From: Trichoplax adhaerens
Lineage: Eukaryota; Placozoa; Uniplacotomia; Trichoplacea; Trichoplacidae
Direction: 5' to 3'
Length of the DNA stretch: 28,818 bases
Assembly: GCF_000150275.1 (NCBI RefSeq)
Contig: NW_002061001.1
Span: forward strand, 4,062-32,879
In this document: positions 10,661 through 21,180 of the stretch, one piece after another
How the letters are laid out: each line of letters opens with the position of its first letter
How positions within the stretch are numbered: position 1 is the stretch's first letter
The notes under the pieces: generated by a model
What the model saw: the letters and a program-made list of their open reading frames with translations, nothing else
Databases searched by the model: none
What the model was told of the DNA's origin: nothing
Made by a program: the position numbers and the translations under genes

Positions 10661-10910
10661 ATTATTGCTGAGTGATCATCCAATAAGTGCATATACGATT
10701 AATGGAAAGCGTGCAGGATCAGTTATTTCAATACCTCGGATAGTACTTATATTTGCAGATTCCGATCTTCCTGTTCATCTAATACAACGCCAGTTTCCTA
10801 TTAGACCAGCATTTGCTATGGCTATTACTAAAAGTCAGGGCAAACATTGAATAGGTTAGCTTTTTACCATGGCCAATTTTACGTTGCTGTTTAGTCGTTG
10901 TTACGATGCG
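10660..10910 (+). mobile_element. Helitron-type (PIF1) helicase C-terminal fragment, decayed
   Basis: A plus-strand frame ending at 10850 encodes a stretch with SIPRI, DSDLP, RQFPIRPAFAMAITKSQGK in order. In Helitron Rep/helicase and PIF1-family proteins this is the conserved block near the C-terminus, helicase motif V region, ending in KSQGQ. A frameshift or stop follows, then another frame (about 10855-10890) gives LNRLAFYHGQFYVAV, which matches the next conserved block (HGQLYVALSR) before a further stop. The N-terminal helicase motifs and the Rep domain are absent. So it is a fragment of a few hundred bases, not a functional element. No 5'-TC or 3'-CTRR hairpin end was identified. Confidence 0.8.
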
Positions 10911-10935
10911 TAAGCTCGTTCTAATTATAAATTTA

Positions 10936-11784
10936 GAATCCACCATCATGGCAGACTGTGGAACGCAATATGTTAGTGAAACTTTCAAGGAGAGCTGCAG
11001 ATCGGCAATATTGCCTTGAAGTTCAGTTCACCATATCATCATCAAGTCAATAGTGCAGCTGATAGAACCATTCGAAGAATCAAAACGCTATGGAAGAAAG
11101 CATTTAAGAGGAAGGGAAATACCCATATACAGCACTATGGTCATACAGGATAACACCTTTAGATAACAGTATATCATCTCCATACGAACTACTTTACGGA
11201 CGAAAACCTCAAACGCTTTTACTAGCTTGCAATAGAGTCCCACAATCACAACACCCTGACAATGAGTACCACCAAGAAGCTAATGAAAGGATTCAGGAAA
11301 ACAAAAAGTTTTCTACGATAAAGGTACGGGAATAGACAAGAAATCATTTAACAATAAGAAATTAGTTTACGTAAGTAACACACAGCAAAATATCTGGGAG
11401 CCAGCTACGGTACTCAAAAGACCGAATCCCATTGGGGAACCTCGAACCTATTTAGTTAATATCGGAGGAAAAATAAATCGTAGAACAAGAGAACACATCA
11501 AACCCAGAGCCATGGAAACACCATCTCTTTACCAACCATTGGAACCTACCGTAGCATCTAACGTCTTACAAACCCCATTGTCAATAAGAAGACAAGATAG
11601 CATTTGTGATACACTAGCCAAATCTAATCAATCACAAATACAACACACGATAGCACATAAAATGCCGCCTATTTGGACTCATTCCCCATCGAAGGAACCC
11701 ATATTAGCAACTAAGAAAGAGAATGTATCTATAAACCTAATAGCCAGATTACGAGAGTTGGAAAAACTACTCGTGTACCTTTGA
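10936..11784 (+). mobile_element. Ty3/gypsy retrotransposon integrase C-terminus, frameshifted remnant
   Basis: Four plus-strand frame segments read as one integrase C-terminal half. First (about 10942-11000): DCGTQYVSETFKE, equivalent to the D-N-G-x-Q-F block with the second catalytic Asp. Second (11001-11115): SSPYHHHQVNSAADRTIRRI, the SPYHPQSNGxAER block, with Asp where the catalytic Glu is expected. Third (11117-11310): YTALWSYR, TPLD, SPYELLYGRKP, the usual post-core block. Fourth (11311-11784): WEPATVLKRP, EPRTYLVNIGGK, RTREHIKPR, the end-binding C-terminal region, to a TGA stop. Three frameshifts and the loss of everything upstream (protease, RT, RNase H) show a dead 5'-truncated copy. 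No LTR was recognised downstream. Confidence 0.85.
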
Positions 11785-13803
11785 AATTTCTAGATTAAAG
11801 GCTAACCTGATAACTCGCGTTTTGCCTACTAAAAGAATGATTAAATTGTTATACGAGTAATTGCGTTAGCACACAACCTGTAACTGCACAGCTTGTTTGA
11901 TAAAGAGGCGGATGTCATAGTATTAGTAGAGCGACTTCGTAAGGGTAAGTCTTAGATGCGCACGTATTTGAAGTTCATTTGCATGTAAAACCTTCTAGAA
12001 TACTTAGTCTATGTATACTATAATAACCTACGTTCCTTATTTTTGCTTTGATTGAGAATTTTATTCTGCCACAATGGTGATCGTTATGATGCTATCAAAG
12101 GTAGTGTAGGCTACAATTTAGTATCAGCAAATTATGGCGAATGATTTAAACGTAGTCATTGTAATCCATAAATTCTATTAACATGCAGTTGAGTTCTTTT
12201 CCGGACATTATCATAGCAACTCTTTCTAATTACACATTTTTTTCTGTTCATTTCACAATCCCAGGTACAATTGATATCATGCAGAAAATGCTAGTGAAAT
12301 ATATATAGAATCTTTTATTTTTACGCAAACATTTGTTAAAATTTCATAGCTTACAGAATAAATTGACGATTTCATAGTAGAATAGAACTATAGTCATTTT
12401 ACAGAATCGAAAAATGATGTAATAAATACAGTGCTAAACATAACAGTAATTTATCTCGAGGTTTCTCATATGATACATAACATTATGCATAACTACTGCG
12501 TAATGAACGAGTCTTCATATAAGCAATACAATTTTAACTCTTGTTGCATTGTACTTATATTTATTTCATTACATAATCGGATTGAGAGTAACCGTTGCTT
12601 GAAGTGCCTATAGATACAGTAGCATTGCAGTAGGCAAAACCATAGTAGTCTTTTTCTTATAGGAATTATCTTTTAAACCACATGTCATCTTGTCTACAAT
12701 ACTTTATTAGGCATATTCATACTAAACATTTTTTATTTAATGAGTAAAAATCATAATAGCAGAATACAAGGTGTCATCTACAACTTAATATGTTGACATA
12801 AACAGTAATGATAAGGATACGAAATCACTATTAAAGTAAAACTATAATATCGGCGCTGAGGATTATACCCATCTTTCAACTGTTTGGACTTCTCTTCTGT
12901 TATAATCTGCAATCTTTATTTGAACAACAAAGTCAAATGCGTACATTAGAAAAGCAATAGAAATAGATTGAGCATGTGATAGCATAAAGTGCCATCCTTA
13001 CTAAGCTGACCTACATCGAAAATACTATATTAAATACTCTAAAAGTTTTAGTTATTTCTGAAAGTGATTGGATGCGCCTATAGAAAGATGCAATAAGGTA
13101 GCTATACAATAGGTAGTTACTGCATCACATTGCCCTAAAGCGAACAAGCCTAATTTCTCCATCTTGCTGAAATACTATAGTTAAGAGCTATCTAAACTAC
13201 TAAAGGTGCTTTTGCAAACTACCAAATTTTAAATTTATTTCTTAGTTACAGTATAGTAGCTTACAATGGGTATGTTTGCTTTAGATGAGATGCAGTATTT
13301 GATATATTGTTCAGTTCACATCAATAGTAAAATAAAGCACTATCCTTACTAAGCTGAGGTACATTGAATGTACTATATTAAATTCTCTAAAATTTTTTAG
13401 TTATTCAAGAAATCATGAAATATCTTTGCTTAAAGGTACATTAAGGCAACTATGCAATATTGATGTCAACTGTAGTTAAGAACTATCTAAACTGCTAAAG
13501 GTGCACTTGCAATCTACTAAATTTCAATTCATTTCACGGTTACACCACAGTAGCTTACAATAGGATGTGTGCTTTAGATAAGATGCAGTTATTGATATAT
13601 TAATTCTGTTCACATCATTAGTAAAATTGAATATTAGTAATTACATTACTATTTTTAATTTGATAGTAGAAAATTGTTGGTATATTTATACATGTCTGCA
13701 CGCTGACCACTCAAGTGCTATCAAGTTATGTTGCACGTATTGTATTTTACATTGCATCTTCTTATATGACATTATTACCGCATGCCTCGCTATTTAGACC
13801 TGA
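11785..13803. other. 3' flank of gene C and retroelement flank, no gene supported
   Basis: No coding region is supported. A 60-codon plus-strand open frame near 12.4-12.6 kb has no features beyond AT richness. The right part holds a two-unit tandem repeat (12987-13635) listed separately. The sequence immediately below gene C (13.64-13.80 kb) aligns with the last exon of gene B but with stops in all frames. Confidence 0.5.
12987..13635. repeat. Two-unit diverged tandem repeat (about 300-340 bp per unit) below gene C
   Basis: Unit 1 (about 12987-13333) and unit 2 (about 13334-13635) share, in order: atccttactaagctga, actatattaaat then ctctaaaa, agctatctaaact or aactatctaaact followed by ctaaaggtgc, and gtagcttacaat, gctttagat, gatgcagt, tgatatatt and a final ttcacatca-agtaaaat. 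The order and spacing of shared blocks prove duplication, although indels have accumulated. Part of the same sequence (gtgcag ... catatcactcagtaaaatga) occurs below gene B at about 8478-8525. The repeat therefore seems to come from the ancestral 3' flank of the B/C gene. Confidence 0.75.
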
Positions 13804-14831
13804 TCAAGGTTTCTATTTAAAAATACAGTAGGCAGCACGAAAGAATGAACAATTATAATGCATTTACTTACAGCATGTAGCTGCCGACTAATTTTGTTAG
13901 AATTGACCACGCACATTGCTATTAACAAAGCACTTATTGCTATTAAGACGATGGCTACGAAGATTTGCTGTTCATCCGTAAGACGGTTGTCAATATTTGG
14001 CGTGGATTGTTTGTTTTCATTTTCAGATGTGGTATTTCTTGAATTGTTACTATCGTACGCTGTGCCAAGTAATGCTATAATACGAAAATGTAAATTCCGT
14101 TATTGAATAAAACAGCACCATGATATCTCGATACTGAATAGGACATTGATAAGCAGTTTAAAGATTCCGGAAGCTATATTACTGTCCTGAATGGGCTATT
14201 AATAATTAATCGGACACAATGTCTAAAATGGTTTGTTGCAGAAAGCATGTCTAATAGTTCGCAAAATTATAAATTCTTAGAGTGGTTTAACCATCACTTG
14301 AATTAGCAGGTATTCATGAAATAAATCAATAACTACTTGTAACTCGTCGATATAAGGGCAATGAATAAATCATAGATGAACAAAAAGTTATTTAAATTCG
14401 TTACTATAAAGTAATGAGTGAATAATATGTAAAGTGACATTTTAAATTTTTTAGCTCAATCTTACAATTTCTTAAGTTCTATTATTTCTTACTTTCATTG
14501 CATGTACTATCCTTCCAGTCTTTAGGGCAAAGGCATTGATATTGTGTTGCAGAAATATCGTGGCATGTTGCATTGATGTGTGCACATGGTGATAAATTAC
14601 ATAGCCCACAGAAAACTAATGATTGATTAAGCCATTTGAATTCGACACGATTAGTATCTATTACCGTACAACTAGTAATTAATCATTACTATCTGTATTA
14701 GTGCTACATCTATACATATGCTGCAGAAGATTACTTCTTCCAAAAAAGTTTAAAATTTTACCTAAATCAAATTGCCCAACGACAAAAGTGATGGTACATA
14801 AGCTCATTAACATTTTTGAAATTCTGATCAT
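13804..14831 (-). CDS. Gene C: small type I membrane protein with one EGF domain, shortened tail
   Basis: Four exons mirror gene B: 14831-14762 (signal peptide, MIRISKMLMSLCTITFVVGQ then FDL), 14615-14493 (EGF), 14074-13872 (spacer and span) and 13812-13804. Exons 1, 2 and 3 have exactly the same lengths as in B (70, 123 and 203 nt) and the same phases. Cysteine spacing in the EGF equals that of B, again with seven cysteines. The span is about residues 102-121 (IFVAIVLIAISALLIAMCVV), then NSNKISRQLHA. At the place of the gene B tail exon, a 59-nt intron and AAA CCT lead into TGA, giving 134 codons with a tail of about 13 residues. Start, splice sites and frame are intact, so this is probably a gene rather than a pseudogene. 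The short tail could instead be a decaying exon replaced by another 3' exon. A candidate beginning HLSGQRADMYKYT lies near 13.69 kb. Confidence 0.7.
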
Positions 14832-14877
14832 GTTCGGTTTACAGATTTTCGATTTCCTTCTAGTGAAATATGACTCC

Positions 14878-14890
14878 TTGATTACTTGAT
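14878..14890. promoter_or_regulatory. Conserved 13-bp word upstream of gene C
   Basis: This is identical to the 13 bases at 9978-9990 upstream of gene B (ttgattacttgat on the plus strand) and at the same distance from the start codon. Flanking bases on both sides align with substitutions, so this is a conserved core inside a duplicated 5' flank. Confidence 0.35.
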
Positions 14891-16964
14891 TTTTTCTTAT
14901 AAAGGCACAGTCTCCCTTTGAAATTCTTAAGATGGATACGATATTTATCTGGTTCACCATATAATGGTACGAAATAGAATCTTTTACACTCGTATAATAC
15001 TATATTTGGATGATATCCATATATAAATTGGAACTATAAAAGCTGATCAATTTTATGTGTGTCATAAAATTATAACGAACGTGGATGGCTAAATAAAGCG
15101 GCATGGCGCATCTAAATTAAACTCTTACTGGTTTTAAAATCTAATTTACATCATAAAATGATACGTTGCTCCATCAGAATTAATCATAAAAAAAATTCCA
15201 AATGGTAGTACATTCAATTTAGGATTGTAGTGTCCGGCATCTTATGGATAATTCCATTATGCATTATCAGCATTAAAGAAATGACGATTGCATGTCGTAA
15301 TTGATAAAAGTTATTTATAGTCTATGTAATATTCAGAAATTTAGGCATTATTTTGGCCTAAATAAAAAATTTATACAATTATTAGTCAGACCGTGTATAA
15401 GGTCTACTCGTAGCGAATATAAATTTACTGCAATTGAAATAATGATTAGGCAAGGCAGTTATTTGCATTAGAACAACTTATATAAAATAATAAGTAATGT
15501 ATTTCTTATTCAGCTTTATGTTTCAAAATAATTTCCTAAAGTACAGAGGCTCTAATTTATGTATTCTATTTGGTATGATTATTCCTATCAGATCTGTGGA
15601 ATACTTGCTACAAATGAATCGTCCCGTATTTGTGCTAAGATCCTTAAATTGTAGCTGGTATTTTGCATTTTGGCATAGGTTTCTCTTGGCGACCGGGAAT
15701 CAATATTTCGGCTACGTACCTTATTTGATAAACTTTGTTTATAGCTAATGATAGAAATATGCGTGCTGCTTGATCCATAAGTTTAATTTGATACTTCAGT
15801 TAACGGGTAATGCTGCGAAAATAACAGTACACGTATCTGCTATCTACATAATTTTGAGATGAGATAAATCTACTACGGTCTAATTCAAATAACGAACTAT
15901 TTGTTATGAGTGGAGTTTTTATATTATTCTAGAGCAGCTACTGTCCATAAAAAATATGACCATATTATTTGAAGATTAATTGAATGCATATTGTACCATT
16001 GCTGTAAATCATATTTTGCGTTGCTGTCACTGTTTCAATCATCATGAAAAATACGGTTAAAATACAAGTCGTCTTTGGCTGTAAAAGGTCAATCTGGTAA
16101 ATTATATGAGAAACACTTTAATTAACAGAAAAATAATAAAAGTATTGATCTTTTGATAAAGTCGATAAAACAAATGATCTTCTGGTAGGAGATATGATCA
16201 AATAAAATTTAAATTCAATTTAACTTGAATATAATAGCATGTTGGTATCATTTCATTTACTTCGAATTATCACATTGAAAGTAGCCGTTTCATTCTCTTT
16301 CTTGATTACCATTACGGTAGTTGTTACAGCAATTACAGTTAAATACTTAAGCCGAGAAGATTTTTAAGCTAACTAGATTTATACCTCGAAATGATTACTT
16401 GTTTCAAACAATTATAAACTTACTTTCTATATTAATTAAATTTTTAAACATCAGAAATATATGCTAGTAACAATTGTTATAATAGTTGCGATGGACTGCA
16501 CTAGACGATTATATTAAACTACATGTGCATGATGTAATTGGTGCATACGCAGATAAATATTGCACTTTAATTAGCGAATTCACCATGTTTCCTTCTCAGT
16601 GCAATAGAAATAATCAATAAATGGTAATATAAAGATCCGTTTCATAATTAATTTAATTATTCTTTTCTTGGACTATTTTGATAAAGGTAAATTCGTTCAA
16701 TTATTTTACAGTGACGATCAAGTAATTTTCCTCAAAACTAGAGTATTTTTATTTTAGACCCTGAATACCATTTAAATATCAACGCCATATCTGCTCTCTA
16801 TCTTCTAATTTGATCAACTTCCCAACTATAAGTCCATTCCATTTGTTAGATATTTTAACCGTTCTACTTCGATATATTTGCTCACAAGTCTAATTGTATA
16901 GAAATTTTGATGAAGGGGTAAAGTGAATGAACTCTACTGACTAATTTTGAAGTGAAGTAACGCG

Positions 16965-17193
16965 AATTAAAAATTCTTACGAAATATTATTTAGAGTAAA
17001 GGGTTAGAACAACGTCAAATATTAAATTGCAACCGATTAATCCTAGCTATATCAGCTTACGAAACAGTTTCTGGAATATAAATTGAAAAATTTTGTACAA
17101 TATCATTCAAGCTAAATGCTTAAAGTAACGTCAACAAGCTAAGCTGCAATCCCCAAATTTTGGCTATATAGGTACATACGAAAGAAAGTTGTT
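16965..17193. repeat. 116-bp direct repeat, two adjacent copies
   Basis: Copy 1 starts at 16965 (aattaaaaattct) and copy 2 at 17081 (aattgaaaaattt). Both contain, in register, an acgtcaa block (17013 and 17129), an attgcaa/ctgcaat block, a cta-tat block (ctatatcagcttacgaaa and ctatataggtacatacgaaa) and then aaacag/aaagaa. Divergence is moderate. The unit is close in length to the array at 23.6-24.8 kb, but the sequences do not obviously match. Confidence 0.6.
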
Positions 17194-18989
17194 ATCATGG
17201 CGATACTTGTATCAAGACAAACCATCTAAACATATTTGTCAATATACTTCTGACAATGTTATTAAAATTGTGAATTAGTAAGTAAGTACCTCGGTGAACT
17301 TTTAGAGTAGATACTACAGACTCATCATATTACAATAAAATGCAAATTTAGAATATCCATTATAGCACTAGGCAATATTTACATAATTATACGTAAAATG
17401 CAATCCATTACGCAGGAAAGATGATGATGCTTCTATATCAATGATGTCTTGCAGATACAAGTTTTAAAGAGCAAAGTATCATAAATCAATTCACAATGTA
17501 GTTATCTTTCCATATTGGTAATATGATTGCTTCACTTTGACCATAGAAATGAAGCGATTTCTCGATAAAATAATGGCGATATTATAGACTTTCTTGAATA
17601 TTCATAAAATGGTCAATCTCTAAAACTTTGATATTCTAATATTGGCTTAGTAATTTACTGTTTTTAAAAAATAATCTACAAGGTTATAGTTAACTATGGT
17701 GATCACGTACGACTATAAGATATTTCTGTCGACTAAATTATGATTCCTATCGGGCCATATCAGATATCTCCTGAAACTCTGACATTGTAGCAAGCGGAAG
17801 GATGCAAGATATGGTTAGAAATTAGTTAAGCTAGTCGTATCTATCCGTTGACTTGACACATCACTTTGCTGAAAGTGAGTTTGTTTTATTAGGTAATTGT
17901 TTTTAGCTGACTCATTTATTTTAGATTACACTTTTAATCCAAGCAATAGAGCTGTATGTCAGAAATGTTGGAATTTTATTCTATTGAAAATTACTAGGTA
18001 CGGCAGCCGTGCTATCTACACGAAGTATTACCTTAATTTCAGTAAATATTTCAGGCATTATATCTGTTTTAACGCTAAATAACTTGCTGACAACATTTGT
18101 AGGGGAAAATTATTTTCTTTAAAAACCTTCATTTGGATGCTATGATAAATCCCATTTACTTTAATATTGATTTAATGTCCATCTTGTAAATGTGATAATT
18201 ATTACATTCTACAAGCAATTAAGTTCGTTCCCAAAAGTTATCAACGATACAATCTTTATTTTAAAAGGAATAGGAGTTGTGTAAATCGTACATAACTCTT
18301 TATGCGTTACACCAGGTTTTATCCTTCTTACGACGGTTATACAATAATACTTCTTGCTATGATGAAAATCGTCTTTGAACTTTAACTACAAATTTCTAAG
18401 AGAACTCTGAAGGAGTGCAGCTATAACAATAATTCATTCATAGAACTTAGCTGCTGTATTAATTCAAGATACAGTAAAGATGATGTATAATTTAATTGCT
18501 TACCTATTTTAGGATTCTTCTACTTGCTAAAATTTACCTGAATTAAGAAAGAAGTCTACCTTTAAGTACCATTCCACTGATTACATAGACGCTAACATTG
18601 AACATTCTATGATATAATGCTAACGCAATATATGAAGAAACTAAACTAAAGAGTTCTTTCAGAACAGGAATGGGCTAGGTAAGTTCATAAAGCTGGCCTT
18701 GATTTACTGTTCATTTATGCTCATCTCATCCAATGATCAGGTAGCGTTCGAACTTGATCAATTGAAAATTCTCGCAATATACTTCACCTTATACCGTAAA
18801 GTTTAAACATATAAAGTTTCTAAATAGATGCCCCTATAAAAGCGCGCTAAGTAGTTAGTTTTCCAGCTAGAGATAATAACTTGACATATTCAATCTTCAA
18901 ATATATGTAGATGCGATTTCAATATATCAATGCACATCATATACAGTAATAGACTTCTATGTGCTTCGGTAGCATGATAACCAGAGCCA

Positions 18990-19545
18990 TTAGCAAAAAA
19001 AAGAAGCTATAACAAACTCTAAAATCCATTTACGGTTCTCGCAGCGTTGGAGACAAATCTTTAAAGAAATATATTGAATATGTCTTAAGCTAGCAGTGAG
19101 ATTATCTTGTAACTCTTCAATAAATTGTTGTAAAACCTTCCCGTTACTTTCTGTTACTGTTTGTGTAAGTTTCAAAGTTTTGTTGTAAATCGAGTTTAGT
19201 TCTCCACAAATTTACACTGATGCATTGGGCTATATCAAAAACGGACTAGTGTTAAATACGATTAGTAAACAGTAAGATATAAGGCTCGGTAGTCATTCCG
19301 TAACATTTTGCCGTTTGTGCCAACGGTAGAAGCGGTAAGAAACAACCAATGATTGATAAGGACAGATCAAACTGTGATGTTTATTAATTATTAAAAGTTA
19401 TTTCTAAATCGGCTTACCCCTTTTAGGATTTACTTCTCCACTTTCATCAAAGTTTTCGACGTTCCTAAAGATAGCGTCATCATCAAATTGCTCGTCAGAA
19501 TACGGTTTAGTAAATCTTCTCCAAGCAAGCATTTATCATTCGACG
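18990..19545 (-). other. Possible exons or decayed coding region (two islands)
   Basis: Island 1 (about 19545-19412) reads MLAWRRFTKPYSDEQ, then FDDDAIFRNVENFDESGE, then NPKR before a good donor (G|gtaagc). The strongly acidic text and the pattern D-D-x3-R-x-N-V-x-x-F-D-E-x-G-E recall the juxtamembrane catenin-binding part of cadherin tails (RENV-YDEEGGGE). Island 2 (about 19211-18990) is a 73-codon open stretch with an amphipathic helix (VLQQFIEELQDNL), ending in TAA. An acceptor in the matching phase lies at its head. Upstream membrane or cadherin repeats were not found and a stop precedes island 1. So this may be chance, a remnant or the end of an unseen gene. Confidence 0.22.
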
Positions 19546-21018
19546 TATCCACGCTATGAACCCTGACATAGCTTGCAATAATCTAGAAAAGAACATAGAT
19601 ATTATGATTTTACAGCTTTTACAACAGAAACGGACCAAGAGCTAAGCGCCAAGATCAATACGCCCAGGTAAATAAAATTGAATCTCTTATTTTTTAACTA
19701 CAATGTTATTGAAGAGTATGAGATAGAAATGATAAAAATATTATCAAGCTTATGTAGCTTAAAATAGCTATCCTTGCATTCACATGCGATTACCGAATAT
19801 AGTCATCTTGCCGAATGTCTATCACACAAGATGTTCCAATGCATTAGAAACGTCAAATTACCATAGTTATCCTTTTTACCAAATAAGCAACCATTGGCCC
19901 GCTGCCATTAACGAACATTCAGGATACTAGAACAGTATCATTGCTGAAAAATTGGATGCTTACTGTGTAGTGAGACCCCGATAATCAAAAGTGAGATGGC
20001 GGCGCTAGATCTGAACGGATTAGTGGTGCTAAGGATCTCTTTAAGCGTTATCAAGTCATTAAGTGAGACTACAGAGCACCTTGGTAAGCAGTACTAGATA
20101 GGAGTCTTGCAGCTGCAGAAGCCGTACGAGGTATTGAGCCACATAAGGGAAATTATAGACTAGGTTAAGTTATTAGGTTTCGAGTTAAATTGGTCAGGAA
20201 GAATGATTTAGCAAACATGTTTGTCAACATACTTCAAGTACGAATAGAAAAGTCTGAGTCCTTTTAATATACAATAGCGAGCTGAATCCGCATACCAAGC
20301 TACGCATTAAATATGCAATTTGCACGAATGTTACATAGTCACATCCAAGGCTTGCAAGTTGCTATTAGTTGTTAGTAAGCCTGTTCCCAAGATAGTAGCA
20401 TAATGCAGTAGTATAGGCGTATTTAAACTCTGCATTTCGTGTATAAAATTGAATCTATCACAGACAATGTATCAAATATCATTGCTTCAGAACGATGCAA
20501 TAGGCCATTCTAGGCTGTATAGATGTTTTATTATCCTGTTTATAAAGTCGTAACCAATTTTTGTGTTTTACGTACTTTTAGGTCTTTAAATGATCGATGC
20601 AAAGACAGCGTTGCTAAAGTATATAGCTGACTGGGAGAAAATGATCATTACTTAAACCAACATCTACTTTATCAAAATACCTGATCTCGAAATTCATTGT
20701 CACTGTGAAAATTCTCTACCTAAAAATTGTTATCCACACAACGTAAATGGTACATAAGTGAGGAAAGGAAACAATCTTACTTTTGGCACAATCACCTCTT
20801 TGCTGACATGCTTGTGAAGCAATGTTATAGAGTATATAATATTGTCATGTAGTTATTGATTTTTAAATCTAATTTTATTGCACAACTCTACTCAGACATT
20901 AACTACGATATTTCCTAACAACATAATTAGGCTAAGACCCGTGCTAACTACTATTTCAATAACGGTATTACAATCACTAGTAACAAAGTATCCTACACAT
21001 GCCAATGCTTACGAAAAA

Positions 21019-21180
21019 CGCCTCTTACTGACTAAATGAGGCGAGATTCGCTATATCCCCAAATAATTCGGTTCTAACGACCGAATACTATTTTATACTT
21101 ATAGCGTCACTGATAGTGTAGACGAGGTAGTCAGAGATTTCCTACTATTTATTACTAAAGAAATCTTGATAACCAAGATT
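21019..21180. repeat. Cluster of short perfect hairpins
   Basis: Within 162 bases lie four perfect inverted repeats: cgcctc/gaggcg (21019-21024 and 21038-21043), gcga/tcgc (21041-21044 and 21048-21051), attcggt/accgaat (21066-21072 and 21080-21086) and aatcttg/caagatt (21162-21168 and 21174-21180). Stems of seven with loops of five to seven bases would be stable in RNA or single-stranded DNA. They do not assemble into a tRNA cloverleaf that I can recognise. Confidence 0.45.

Noticed and set aside
13858-14106. Plus-strand open frame of 82 codons
   Set aside because: Antisense shadow of the gene C membrane-span exon.
14679-14960. Minus-strand open frame of 93 codons overlapping gene C exon 1
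   Set aside because: It reads through exon 1 and intron 1 in a different frame from the signal peptide and has no features of its own.
15497-15748. Plus-strand open frame of 83 codons
   Set aside because: Hydrophobic and aromatic text typical of an AT-rich chance frame. The opposite strand over the same bases is also open with more protein-like text, so neither is supported.
18740-18780. GTTCGAAC word as a tRNA T-loop
   Set aside because: Flanking bases do not pair into T, anticodon or acceptor stems.
19780-19960. Minus-strand stretch with two cysteines and a tryptophan as an extracellular module
   Set aside because: It is only about 35 codons between stops, with no domain pattern and no good splice sites.
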